This document shows positions 50,201 to 59,722 of a DNA stretch of 64,000 bases, piece after piece. The translations under genes were made by a program, and so were the position numbers. Position 1 is the first letter of the stretch, and each line of letters opens with the position of its first letter. A model generated the notes under the pieces. The model was given only the letters and a program-made list of their open reading frames with translations, searched no databases and was not told where the DNA came from. This stretch comes from Glandiceps talaboti (Eukaryota > Hemichordata > Enteropneusta > Spengelidae), in the NCBI RefSeq assembly GCF_964340395.1, contig NC_135550.1, positions 5,789,101 through 5,853,100 of the forward strand. Direction: 5' to 3'.

Positions 50201-51365
50201 TTTTTTTGTTTTAGCCATCCTATGTGTATCTAATTCTTTTTTAATCAGTTCACACTCTGCTGCTAATGAAATGAGCATAAAGTCGTTTCCATGGCATCCT
50301 TTGTAATACTGCTCAAAAATGTGTGAAATTTGACAGCCTGGAATCAACTATTTATACTTACATGCACTAACAGATTGGGCATGTTATAACTGATTTAACC
50401 CAGCCATGCCTTCTGGCATAACACTAACAGGCAATCCGACCATAGTTCCCAGCATAACGAAGTTTTCCAGTTACTATTCTTTGTATCTGTTTGTTTTGCA
50501 GCATTGTGTTATGGTTCATTACCTTCCCTATTGCTTGGATTAGCACTAATGTTAAGACTGGGATTACTGTTGGAGGTGTCAAACAGACTTGGGTGTCTCG
50601 TCTGATTAATCTATGCAGTGGTTTTCACAGGGTTTCCACTGTCCATTAACTGTCAATTGTTCGACGAGACCACAGCAGTTTAGTTGTCCCTCATCAAAGT
50701 GCAGACCCTATAAATCATGCCACTGTGACATTGTTTTTACTTTTAAAATTAACCGACATTCAGAACTCAGAACACATATTTTCGGGCAATACTTCTCACT
50801 TCAAACTTGATCAGCCAGGTTGATTTTAAGTTATTTTTTCCATGTACTAGTCTCTTTAGCACTTTAATCTTTCCATCCTGTGATTTGTGTTTGTGTACTG
50901 TACATACTTTATTTGCAATTACCACTAGTCTTAAAAACAAAAGAGAACGTAACAGTGGGATGTTAAGCTGATGAAAATGCAAGTAAACAACCCAGACATT
51001 TAGACTCCCTAGATTAGTGGTAAATATCAGAAGCACCTGTCAATTGTTTTTTCAATAACATGACATCTTTAAAGCCTTTTCTTTTATTTCCTTTTTTAGG
51101 ATGGGTGTGTTTTTTGCTTTGCTCACAGTCTCCTTGCTATGAACAATAAACTAAACAGTGTGGAAACCTCTGAGTACCACAAGTGTTTCAACTTTCTAGT
51201 TTACACTGTCTTTTTGTTGTCAGAAGAATGACAAGAAAAAGAAGTTAACCTTGATTTACTCACCTGATTACACTTCTAAGTAAAGTTGACCTTGCTTCAT
51301 TATGGAATGTTATGATGATTGAAGTCTGTGGAAAACTGGATATATCGTACAGAACGTTGTGACAC
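23081..51365 (-). CDS. GALNT16: polypeptide N-acetylgalactosaminyltransferase, GALNT2/14/16 group, 5' end missing
   Basis: Golgi type II membrane enzyme that starts mucin-type O-glycosylation by moving GalNAc from UDP-GalNAc to Ser/Thr. Minus-strand exons: 51365-51264, 48035-47968, 45268-45203, 44321-44200, then 40639-40552 or 38112-38013, 37414-37330, 27348-27245, 26921-26795, 26082-25990, 25334-25251, 24391-24265, 23995-23876, 23236-23081. This gives 446 (or 450) residues, all in phase with GT-AG introns. Visible: [24 protein letters not shown] (Mn-binding DxH); [21 protein letters not shown] (third metal ligand); [13 protein letters not shown]. The lectin domain follows as three CLD/QxW repeats (GNQEW, KQKW, SQRW). 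The sequence is closest to GALNT2, 14 and 16, and GALNT16 is chosen from the ERH/SLC39A9 linkage; it may be the pre-duplication ancestor of several vertebrate genes. Start codon, membrane anchor and stem are outside the window. Confidence 0.94.
23876..23995 (-). CDS. GALNT16: GALNT exon, second lectin repeat
   Basis: 40 codons, phase 0 on both sides: [26 protein letters not shown]. Donor GTAAGA. Corresponds to the beta repeat. Confidence 0.97.
24265..24391 (-). CDS. GALNT16: GALNT exon, first lectin repeat
   Basis: 127 bases: [19 protein letters not shown], then [12 protein letters not shown]. The CLD and GGNQ(E)W elements of the alpha repeat; in the family the CLD aspartate of this repeat binds GalNAc. 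Confidence 0.97.
24630..25165. mobile_element. TTAA-flanked MITE (536 bp) in a GALNT intron
   Basis: Flanked by TTAA at 24626-24629 and 25166-25169. Terminal inverted repeats of about 25 bp: ACCTGTACTAGCAGTAACTGG and the inverse of CCAGTTGCAGCTAGGGCAGGT. TTAA duplication suggests a piggyBac-type source. A truncated relative is at 8521-8712. No transposase frame. Confidence 0.8.
25251..25334 (-). CDS. GALNT16: GALNT exon, end of catalytic domain
   Basis: 84 bases: [20 protein letters not shown] and QNVYPDL. Conserved LxCKSFxWYLxNVYPxL linker into the lectin domain. Confidence 0.97.
25990..26082 (-). CDS. GALNT16: GALNT exon, [13 protein letters not shown] segment
   Basis: 93 bases: [20 protein letters not shown], then [10 protein letters not shown]. 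Family-wide signature; RPSA..KPYGN resembles GALNT2/14/16. Acceptor TCTGACAG, donor GTATGT. Confidence 0.97.
26795..26921 (-). CDS. GALNT16: GALNT exon with [11 protein letters not shown]
   Basis: 127 bases: [20 protein letters not shown] followed by [15 protein letters not shown] and NANTYI. The His of VGH is the third Mn ligand (His359 in human GALNT2), and FRKKHPY..PEGN is the mobile loop closing over UDP-GalNAc. Confidence 0.97.
27245..27348 (-). CDS. GALNT16: GALNT exon with WGGEN
   Basis: 104 bases: [20 protein letters not shown] then [14 protein letters not shown]. The Gal/GalNAc-T motif of the family. Splits Glu of GENFE with the next exon. Confidence 0.97.
28707..28855. repeat. 34-bp tandem repeat, about 3.5 copies
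   Basis: Unit contains CACTGTCTCCTGTACATATC and CCTAGTGAAAATT. The last copy is expanded and diverged. Confidence 0.9.
32107..32277. repeat. (GACT)n simple repeat
   Basis: About 170 bp of ACTG tetranucleotides with ATTG and AACT variants. Confidence 0.95.
33155..33375. repeat. dispersed minisatellite-like repeat, copy 1
   Basis: Irregular units with the theme ATTTCACCC/ATTTCATC...TAGATTTCATT. About 170 bp (TTTCATCATGTAGATTTCAT through CACCCCTAG) are nearly identical to 40262-40400. Confidence 0.85.
34998..35177. repeat. foldback sequence, arms about 47 bp
   Basis: Left arm CCCAGAGACCTGTCTTGATG...CTCCACACT and right arm its inverse AGTGTGGAG...AAGACAAGTCTCTGGG, with a loop of about 85 bases. 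Confidence 0.8.
36239..36266. repeat. (ATCT)n array behind a TGTAAATAAATT tail
   Basis: Short tetranucleotide array preceded by ATTGTAAATAAATT, which looks like the 3' end of a degenerate retroposon. Diverged 40-bp direct repeats (GTAATCTACATCCTGTTTAT...CCAGCTCT) lie at 36012-36135. Confidence 0.6.
37330..37414 (-). CDS. GALNT16: GALNT exon with GGFDW
   Basis: 85 bases: (G)[20 protein letters not shown] then KDNIDPI. Conserved FDW.L.FKWE of GALNT2/14/16. In human GALNT2 this Phe/Trp pair lines the acceptor peptide groove. Acceptor TATATAG, donor GTAAGT. Confidence 0.96.
38013..38112 (-). CDS. GALNT16: GALNT alternative exon 5B (mutually exclusive with 5A)
   Basis: 100 bases, 33 codons plus one base: [20 protein letters not shown] then [13 protein letters not shown]. 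Acceptor CTCATAG|G and donor GGAG|GTAAAA. Same entry and exit phase as 5A and the same conserved VCPVID.I..DTF core and final RGG, but a divergent, four-residue-longer middle ([11 protein letters not shown] against VGASTDL). No stop or frameshift. Confidence 0.88.
40262..40510. repeat. dispersed minisatellite-like repeat, copy 2, beside exon 5A
   Basis: Second copy of the 33155-33375 repeat, extended by further ATTTCA...TAGTAAATTC units. Ends about 40 bp from the donor side of exon 5A. Confidence 0.85.
40552..40639 (-). CDS. GALNT16: GALNT exon 5A (canonical form)
   Basis: 88 bases, 29 codons plus one base: [20 protein letters not shown] then VGASTDLRG. Acceptor AACATAG|G, donor GGAG|GTACAG. 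Nearly the human GALNT2 sequence in this region (NMDNFQYVGASADLKGG). Confidence 0.95.
43610..44050. repeat. imperfect tandem repeat, about 150-170 bp x 3
   Basis: Units share TGTATTCCT(A/T)G..., GCAGTATGAA or GAATGC.ACAA, and GTGAAAAATT. Lies about 150 bases past the donor of the DSH exon. Confidence 0.65.
44200..44321 (-). CDS. GALNT16: GALNT exon with the DxH metal motif
   Basis: 122 bases: [20 protein letters not shown], then [21 protein letters not shown] and H of DSH correspond to Asp224 and His226 in human GALNT2. The residue after DSH is Ile where most family members have Cys. Ends phase 0, ahead of exons 5A/5B. Confidence 0.97.
45203..45268 (-). CDS. GALNT16: GALNT short exon, [12 protein letters not shown]
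   Basis: 66 bases: (A)[21 protein letters not shown] then first base of Gly. Acceptor TCTCGCAG, donor GTAAGA. Confidence 0.95.
47968..48035 (-). CDS. GALNT16: GALNT exon, VDDFSDD
   Basis: 68 bases: [20 protein letters not shown] then DD. The ILVDD.S strand binds the UDP part of the donor. Acceptor ACTTACAG, donor GTAAGT. Confidence 0.96.
49715..49880. repeat. tandem duplication, about 85 bp x 2
   Basis: Two copies sharing GTGTTTTTGTTAT, TAGGTAAAATCTACCCA and AGGATTCCCTACCA in a GALNT intron. Confidence 0.8.
51264..51365 (-). CDS. GALNT16: GALNT first exon visible in the window
   Basis: 102 bases: [20 protein letters not shown] then [13 protein letters not shown]. Start of the GT-A fold ([11 protein letters not shown]). 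Enters in phase 2, so at least one more coding exon lies upstream. Donor GTGAGT, acceptor CCTGCAG. Confidence 0.95.
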
Positions 51366-51899
51366 CTGCAGAAATAATCATTAAAAAAGAAGAAGAAAGA
51401 ATGAATGAACGAGATGAAAATAAATGCATGTCATGCATCATATAACGTACACACCCTCTGTTTTTCCAAAGTCCTTGTTCCCGAGAAACTTATGGGTGGT
51501 CCTATTCTATCTGAGTGTACATGGCTAGTTGAAAAGAAAAACATGCCTAAACACCTTTATACAGATACACCACAGTGTCGCTGCTGTTATGTGCTATGCT
51601 AGCAAATTACTTGGCTATCTATTGTGGTCAAGTAGCTGGAACGACACCCGAGGGATCCCACCTATTTTCTTTTATTTCTTCCCAATTGCAGTTGGTAATT
51701 GCATGTGTCTCTATTAATTTGTTGTGTAACACTTAAGTCTACTATAGCCAACATGTCCCTGGCATCCTGACTGTTTACAGCTCTAAAGAGCCAGCTACCA
51801 TTCACACTCTCTGCATGTGAATCAAACATTTAATGGTAACCCCATAAACTGGTCTTCCTACACAGCTTAGTCCAGGGTTAAACGCACAGACAAAACGAC

Positions 51900-52490
51900 T
51901 CATTTGAACGGGTGGGACACATGTTGATATTTATAACCTTTTAAAGTCCATTACCTGACAGAAGTGACTGAATAATGCAAAGTTGTAAAAAGATGTTGCT
52001 GTCATTGACTAATGGTTTCTTGTGGTGTTTGTTGCATAAAAATGGCCATCTGTGATTGACAGGCATTGACGATGTAAATTCCAGAAGTTAACACAGACAA
52101 TGCGACATGTTGAAATTAACGTTTAAAATCCATTAACCGACAAAAGGGATTGAATAATGTAAATCGTAAAAAATGTTGTTGTGATTGAGTAGTGGTAGTT
52201 ATGGTGTTTGTTTCATGAAAATAAGGGGGTTGATTGACAGGTGGTGATGTTAAATCCTGCCATTAAACTCCAGAATATAACAGGACCCATTTGAATGGGT
52301 AGGACCCGTTGAAATTTATAACCTTTAAAATCCATTACCTGACAAAAGTATTGAATAATGCAAATCGTAAAGAAAATGCTCTTGTGATTGACTAATGGTT
52401 TGTTGTGGTGTTTGTGTCATGAAATGGGAGGGAAGGGGGGTGACTAACTGACTAGATCTGGTGTTGATGAAGCATCAGGCCATCAAATTC
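51900..52490. repeat. three diverged copies of an about 190-bp tandem unit
   Basis: Each copy has TTATAACCTTT(T)AAA.TCCATTA, TGAATAATG.AAA, GTGATTGA.TA.TGGT and GTGGTGTTTGT. The middle copy differs most. Confidence 0.82.
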
Positions 52491-53959
52491 CTGAAGTCAG
52501 TGATTAGAACCAAGATCAATTGGTAAATGTTCCATTATTGAGTAAATGGTCTTAACTTTTAGCATCTTATATCATCAACAACTTGACATGTGCAGACTAG
52601 ACAATTTAATATACCCTTATTTTTCACTCCTTGTATAAGTTACATAAAGACTGAGTGTCTATACAGTGCCTCTGGAATCTTAAAGTATCCAGCAATATAT
52701 GTTTTCTGATAGATCAGTTTTCATCTCAGACTCCCAAATGTATGTTCAAATGGCAAACTTTACCAACATTGTTTATTCGACTCCCTTCCTTGTATATTTT
52801 GCATGGGATCTGCAGTATTTAACTTTCAAACAGATCTTTGGGGATTTATAACATTGCCCTTAGGGTGTTGACAACATGAGTTGTGAAAAGTATGTGGTGA
52901 AATAAACAGTATGTTGATTTGATGAGAAAAGTGAAATTGATAACTCCCTGGGGTCATGTAACAAAAGCCAGAATGCTCAAGTTTTATGGACAAATACATG
53001 TAGATTTGGTATGGCAACCGCACAATCTTTAATGAGCAGCCTCAGGATTGGGGCATAAAAATGAAGTACATGTACCATGTACGTAAACTCTGGTTGTCAC
53101 ATAAAAAGTTTGGATTTCATTTTAAAAGAAATTAGGCCTGTCCCTGCCTGAATCAGTTGAAAACCAATTCAAACTGAATCATTTCAGAATCAAATCAAAA
53201 CTGCTTTCCTTCCCCACGAGAAAACTAGAGCCATTCACTTTCATGTCATGATACATTCCCACATGACAAATCTGGTTTGGTTTACTATTGATCTGCATTT
53301 AGTAATGTGTGTCATTGCTACAACATTTCATTCATTACAGACAAAATGTACTAATATACATGTACTTTGCATTAAACCCTGTTGTTGAAACTACATGTCA
53401 AAGAAGATCTAACAATTTTCTTGCTCAAAAATGGCAAGAATACGTATCATGGTACCGAGGGTAAGACTGACTGATTGAATGTGAGTCGCATACCTTCATT
53501 TACAGTTTGGCCTAATTAATAATTGCAATAAGGATGATAGCTATATTTGTTTCAGTTACAACATACAAAATGTGTAGAGCTGTTTGCCAAACAAAAGACG
53601 TTGACACATACAAAATACTCAGTAAACAAACAAGATATGGATGATAATTAGGAGTTAGAAATTGATCTCAAGGTCAGGATTCACCCTAGCCTGTTTTACT
53701 GCTCTGTCCAGATACATTATTAGCTTGTCATACCTCCAAGCCCTTGTATTCTCTGCTTATATTGAGAAAAAATTTTAAATGATTCACCTAGCCACACCAC
53801 TGAGCATCCCCCCCCCTCCCAAAACTCATTACCATACTTATCCAGCACCCATATAGTTAAATTTACATAAAACACACATATAAAGAAAATGTTAATGCAC
53901 TACACAGTACATCAGGTGTATAATATATTTACAATAATGATTCATTTGAATAGCTACAG

Positions 53960-54217
53960 CCTGACTAGTTATCATTTACCATGTTATCAAGACTTTCATG
54001 TTTCAGTATCCTTATACAGGTACCTATCAATCACTATGTACAATTAGTTATCAAGTTCTTATTGCATCAAGGTTTTGATTGCTTTTAGATAAAAAAGTTC
54101 AGATCTGGTGATTGATTGATTGATCAACTGACTGAGTGACTGAGTGACTGAGTGACTGACTGATCGATCAATTGATCGATCGATCGACTGATCGATCGAT
54201 TGATCGATCGATCGAAT

Positions 54218-54262
<45 letters not shown>

Positions 54263-54264
54263 TT

Positions 54265-54303
<39 letters not shown>

Positions 54304-54812
54304 ATTGATTAATTGATTGATGCACATTAAAGCATGCCTGTGTTGGTAGGTACGTGATCTGGGGTGAATGACTGCTCAGATTGTTGTGAGACAGAGAGAG
54401 TGTACATACTGGTATGTATTTATAGCTGATAATCCCTTAAATTAACACTGCCTGGGGAGAGGATATTGCCTTTTATTGTGATACTACTGAATGTTCTGTT
54501 AACTGCCTGCTGTGAAAGGAGAGAATTTCTGCTAGGGATTTCTATTAAAAATAGGACCTGCAGTTGTTGGCCATTTAGACTAGCTAAACCCCTAGATGTA
54601 ATCATGTTTATGGCAAATGTACCAATCAGTCAAGCTGTCAATCAATCAATCAATCAATCAATCAACCACCTGATCTGACCTTTTTTGTCTAAAAACAATC
54701 AAAACCTTGATGCAACATGAACTTGATAACTAATTATAGTGATTGATATATACATGTATAAGGGTACTGAAACATGTATGTCATGATAACATGCTAATAA
54801 TTAGTCAGTCTG
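53960..54812. mobile_element. large foldback element with tetranucleotide arrays
   Basis: Inverted arms of about 150 bp at 53960-54110 and 54660-54812 (shared, inverted: CATGTTTCAGTA.CCTTATACA, AGTTATCAAGTTC, GCATCAAGGTTTTGATTG). Just inside are (ATTG/ATCG)n at 54108-54330 and (CAAT)n at 54640-54664, again in inverted orientation. Central 300 bp without a supported gene. Confidence 0.78.
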
Positions 54813-56204
54813 TCGTTATTCAACCATGTTTGGCAACCATGCAGTGACAGTTGATATCAGTGTCACTAAAACCAATGTCCAGGGTAAAATGGTCCTATAA
54901 AAAAAGTGCCATCATATGTACATTTCACAAGTTGTACACATTAAGATAACAACAATGTTGAATGTATTGTGATTACAGATTTAAGAAGTTACCTTCATTG
55001 CTGCACTGAGTCTCAGACCTTCTTTTAGAGCTCTGAGACGGAGTAGTCATAATTAAATTGTCTACAAACTTCATGACGTGCAAAAAAAAAAAAGAATTTC
55101 CTAAATTTAGGTCAACAGGAATAAATGAGTGATCCAAATATCGTTCTACAAAATGTATCTTGTCAAAAACAATGAAAATTAGAAGTCTTCAATGGGACAT
55201 GAACCAGAATCACTTTCATTCTTTGAGATGGAGGGGGGGGGGGAGTATTTGCACCTCACTATATTTGTCTGAAGTTTTCAAAATCTTAGAAAATTTGCCA
55301 TATGAATGTTTAATGTTTTCAAATAATTTCTTTTCAAAAATGGTGGTTCACCATCTTATCAATACACAGATTAAACAATCTTTTATTTTGAAGTTGAGTT
55401 AACAAAAGATAATTTAGATTTTGAAATGGGTATTAATTAAGATCAACATAATTTTTGTTGGTTTTCACTAAGAATGGGTTGGAGGTTGTGTGAAGACAGT
55501 TCTTTTAAGGTCAAGGCACATAGTACATGATTCATACCCTTTTCTGTACTTATAATGCATACATAATACTTTGAAGCAAATTGCACTTGACATTGGGAGG
55601 AGCCACAGGTACATACATGCTCATCACTAGATAAACAGGAAAGACAAAGTTTACCTTGATGTCTAGACTGTCACTCATCAAACAAACAGACACTGGTTTA
55701 GTAAGTTTACCAATATTTGCAGACCTTTTAATTTACCAAGTGTATATAACCAGTATGTGATAGTGTATTCATCTACCAATCCTATGTATAGATTTGCAAT
55801 TCTAACTGTGAACAGTGTGAATCACCAGTGCAGGAGAAGATTACACACTTCTTTTGGTTTACATTACATTGTTAGATGTGTGTACAGCTATGTGTACAAT
55901 GTAGAATGCACTAGACCAGTTACAACAACATTGACAGTTTTTTTAAGCTTCACACCCACACCTGTATGCAAATAGTACATGTGTATACAGATTCACCTCA
56001 GGTATTTGTAGGAACCTGGACTCTGCACAACTGTGTCCACTCCTTGTAGAGATGATACAAGTCAGTGTTATTCCTATCTTGAATACAAAGTACATGTATA
56101 ATCTATGGAATAGTCAGGCCACTGTTCTAATAGCATTCCTCTAGACATGAAAGAATATAATGAGGTGCTATGATCATGGAAGTATAACCTTCCAAGCTAC
56201 TACT

Positions 56205-56349
56205 AGAGGACTTTCAAGATACTGTTTCAGCTATCCTATTTACTGTCATTTTGATTTTTGGAATTTTTACCCATCCTTCCAAGGAAAGACAAGCAAAAAA
56301 TCAAAAGGGCAGTTAGGATAGCTGAAACAGTATCTTGAAAGTCCTTTAG
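56205..56349. mobile_element. inverted-repeat element, arms about 50 bp
   Basis: Left GGACTTTCAAGATACTGTTT CAGCTATCCTA and right its perfect inverse, with weaker inverted similarity continuing inward. A half copy (TTCAGCTATCCCAACTGCCA) lies at 56946. Confidence 0.82.
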
Positions 56350-59300
56350 GTCTACAGGTAGGCTACATTCTTGCCATCAAAATAAACAGGAAATCTTTCA
56401 TAAAGAAAGTACTGTCGTATGACACCTACAACTATATCAGACACACTGAAATTGAAACATCATCAAAAGTCCACACCTGTTTATGACAAGATACATGTAG
56501 TCCTTTATATTTACTTTTTGTATCAGTCAATATTAATCCACATATACATTGTACAATTGCAACAGAAAAGGAACTTAACAGCTTACCACACATACATACC
56601 CCAAAGACTAGTCACTATCTCAAGAAAACAAGCCTCTGGACTAGATAATACAGCATTAACCTTTGATTCTTTTTTACAAAAGGGTTCTATGTGAAACAGT
56701 ATAATCTATAAAGCTCTTATTTGATGTGTTGTTTTGAGATACAACATTCATGGACATGTGGACATGACGACTATTTTGACTTTGCACATTCTGCGTTCTT
56801 TGTTTGTTTGAACGTAACTTGAAGAGTACAAACATGAAATAAGTGCAAAGATTCTGATTCACAATCTGTAGTTTAGTTTCAACAATTTCCTACACCTAGC
56901 CTACCTGTAGTCTTGAAGGATTAATACTACTACATGTACACTACTTCAGCTATCCCAACTGCCATTTTCATTTTTTTCATTTTCGCTCGGAGGATAAGTT
57001 AGAAATCAAAAATTCACAAATGTTAGTAAATACCTGAAATAGCGCAGAAGCATTAAAAATGTAGTTCTGCAAGACTAAAAGATAGGCTATCTTAAACCTT
57101 CAAATAGAGTTATTTGCAATTTGTCTCAGCTACAACTTTCACATCCATATCCAAACACAAGTGTTTTGATTTTCTTTGGCGAAAATTCTAGTTGATTAAA
57201 TCTTGACACACACCTAGAATAGAATGGGCACTTGAAACAAAGTCCAGTCTAGAGGCTATCTTGGGCATTGAATCCTTCTTTGTGGAGAACTTGGTTTCAA
57301 AGTTCTTTGTGTGGAAGGACTCAAAGCCATGGACAGCCTCCAGACTATGAAAAGGCCAGCACAAGATTTGCTAGCTGAACCAGCACTGTTTACATCACAT
57401 GTACACATAACTACTGTGAGAGTTTATAAATTCACACATACGTACATGTATACAAACAGTTTTGGGAAAGGTAGGTTTGTCACAAGACAACAGACATTAT
57501 TTACTAATTGTCTGCACCATACTTGCGCCTGTATGTGACAAGTTACACTTGATTAAAACATGCACCTATTTCAATAAAGTCACAATTTGTAATTCGAAAG
57601 CGGAAACTTGAAAGGAAATCTTAAATGAACAGCAAAACACTGAAACCCAACACAGGTTTGCAGTGCATGCTTCGACATCATCTTGGCCTTTATTAAAGTG
57701 TATTATTTGTCAAATTGTCTCACTTGTTTTGCAAAGTCACACCTGTATTAAAGTATGATGAATTTTGACAACATTCACAGCTGGAATGGAGGAAAATAAC
57801 AAAATGACCATTGTGAAAATACAAGCAATCACTCAAAGAATTACCTTTGACATACTATGAATGTACACAACACAGCTGACAACATTATTCATGAATGTAA
57901 ATGAATCTACAGAATTCACACCTGCATGCATGTGTTTGTTTCTACTCCCACCATTCAATATTTTGTCAGGATCGAATTTACAAATCAAGTAAGTACAGAA
58001 ATTCCCAATGAAAAGATTACTAGCCATGACTGTGTATCGTACATGTAAGTTTTACTTTATATAGTTGTACAAAACTCATTAAAAACCACTGCTGCCAGCT
58101 GGCATGTAATCTGTACTATTTATGTGTGTACAGTAACACTACACTGTGTGTGTGAATTCACCAAATAGGTGAACTGTAGCACCTGCTTGGCTGCCTTTTG
58201 GAGGTATTCATGGGTGGGTACACAAAGTTTATGCAAGCGTAAATTGTCTACATGGTGATCACAAAGTAGTGTAATGCAGCATAAAAAAAAACACTACTAA
58301 TGAAAGATCACTGTTTAGGGTTTCCACTAAAACTGACACCTGTTCAGAAATTAGGGAATTTGAATAGACTAGTGCAATTAAACTATGAGACAACCACAGT
58401 ATCTAGGCCATGTTTAGAGGGACTTGTAGTTGTACATTAACTCGGTTTTTAGAAACTTAATTAAAACACCATCAAAGTTTGCACTATTTTTCAGTTAAGA
58501 TTACGATAAGATAAGATATATATATTTTATATACTTTTTTTAATAAGTTTTTTTTTCCATTGCAAAGCATACATGTGCCAAACCTTTATAGAAAATGTTT
58601 CAATCCTAATTAGCTGACATGACAACCACTTGTCTATCAGTCAATGATGCTAACTGTGTACACTGCATATTAGCTGCAATAATTGTAGCATAATAGTTTT
58701 GAATTTGACTTTGTTTCTTGGTTGTTGTTGTTTTGGTTTTGGTTTTTGGGGAAGGGTGGTTGAGCTTTTTTCATTCCAGGGTGTAAACTCAAAACAAATG
58801 CTACAATTCCAGCTAAAAAAAACTCAAATACACAGGTGCGAGGCAGATCTGCCTTGCAAAGTTGAGTGGATTTTTCTGCTAAATTACACCTTACCTGCCA
58901 AAAAAAGACATTTCTAACTTCAACATTAATTATGGAGCCTTCAAATCCCCCAAAATGTTCAAAAGTACCCACTCCCCTCAAAATCATGAAAAGAAATATT
59001 ATGCACCGCAACATTTTGAAAGGGGTAGTACAGTAGTTAAGTGAGATGTTGGCATCACACCCTGTACTAAACGTTTCAAAATGTTCCTACTGGATCTGCC
59101 TCATGCCCGTCTATTCAAGTTTGTGCAGCTGGACTTGTAGCTTTTGTTTTACAGTTTGAATCCCGGAACAAAAAAAAAAGGTTTTAAAAAATGCAACTCA
59201 AAATTCAAAACTAACAGTAAGTAACACTACAATTATTGCAGGTAACTGCATCTTAACCTGTTTACATCGCAATCTGTGATTTTACTGGCTCACTAACACT

Positions 59301-59640
59301 ACACTCAAACTGAATGGTTTGGAAAAAAAATAGGGCAGCAATAACATACGACAGCCTAATTGACTATTCAAATGAGAGCAATATGTAAATGTGTCCTCTT
59401 TGAAATGAGCATAAGAGTGACTTAATTTACATATAGTAAACATTACCTTAAATCTACAAACAGGCATGCTGATAACTGACATTGGGGGGTATGGCCATTA
59501 TGAGAAAAAAAGTTCAATTTTAAAGGCTACAAAAACTGGTTTTAAATATAATACATTGTAAGTCAAAAAGTTACCAAACTAAAAACTAGAGCTGCTTTAC
59601 ATATATTATGGGAACATACAATGTAGAAGATACCCATCGT

Positions 59641-59722
59641 CACAAACCGCAGCCTCTTTTACGACACCGTCAAAGACGCACCTTCGCAGTGTCGTGGAAG
59701 AAAAATCAGCTCTGGTTTGCGA
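59641..59722. repeat. CpG-containing imperfect hairpin
   Basis: Arms CACAAACCGCAGC...ACGACAC and GTGTCGTGG...CAGCTCTGGTTTGCG. Unusually GC-rich for the region. Confidence 0.65.

Noticed and set aside
54059-54327. SINQSINQ-type repetitive frames
   Set aside because: Translations of the ATTG/ATCG tetranucleotide array.
54985-55050. Possible upstream GALNT exon ending GAAG|GTAACT
   Set aside because: None of its frames shows the family's PD.R...C region, and the phase is wrong.
58670-59014. 114-codon minus-strand frame, considered as a membrane-anchor exon of the GALNT
   Set aside because: It has no cytosolic-tail/anchor/stem layout, no matching splice phase and low-complexity Asn/Gln stretches; probably chance.
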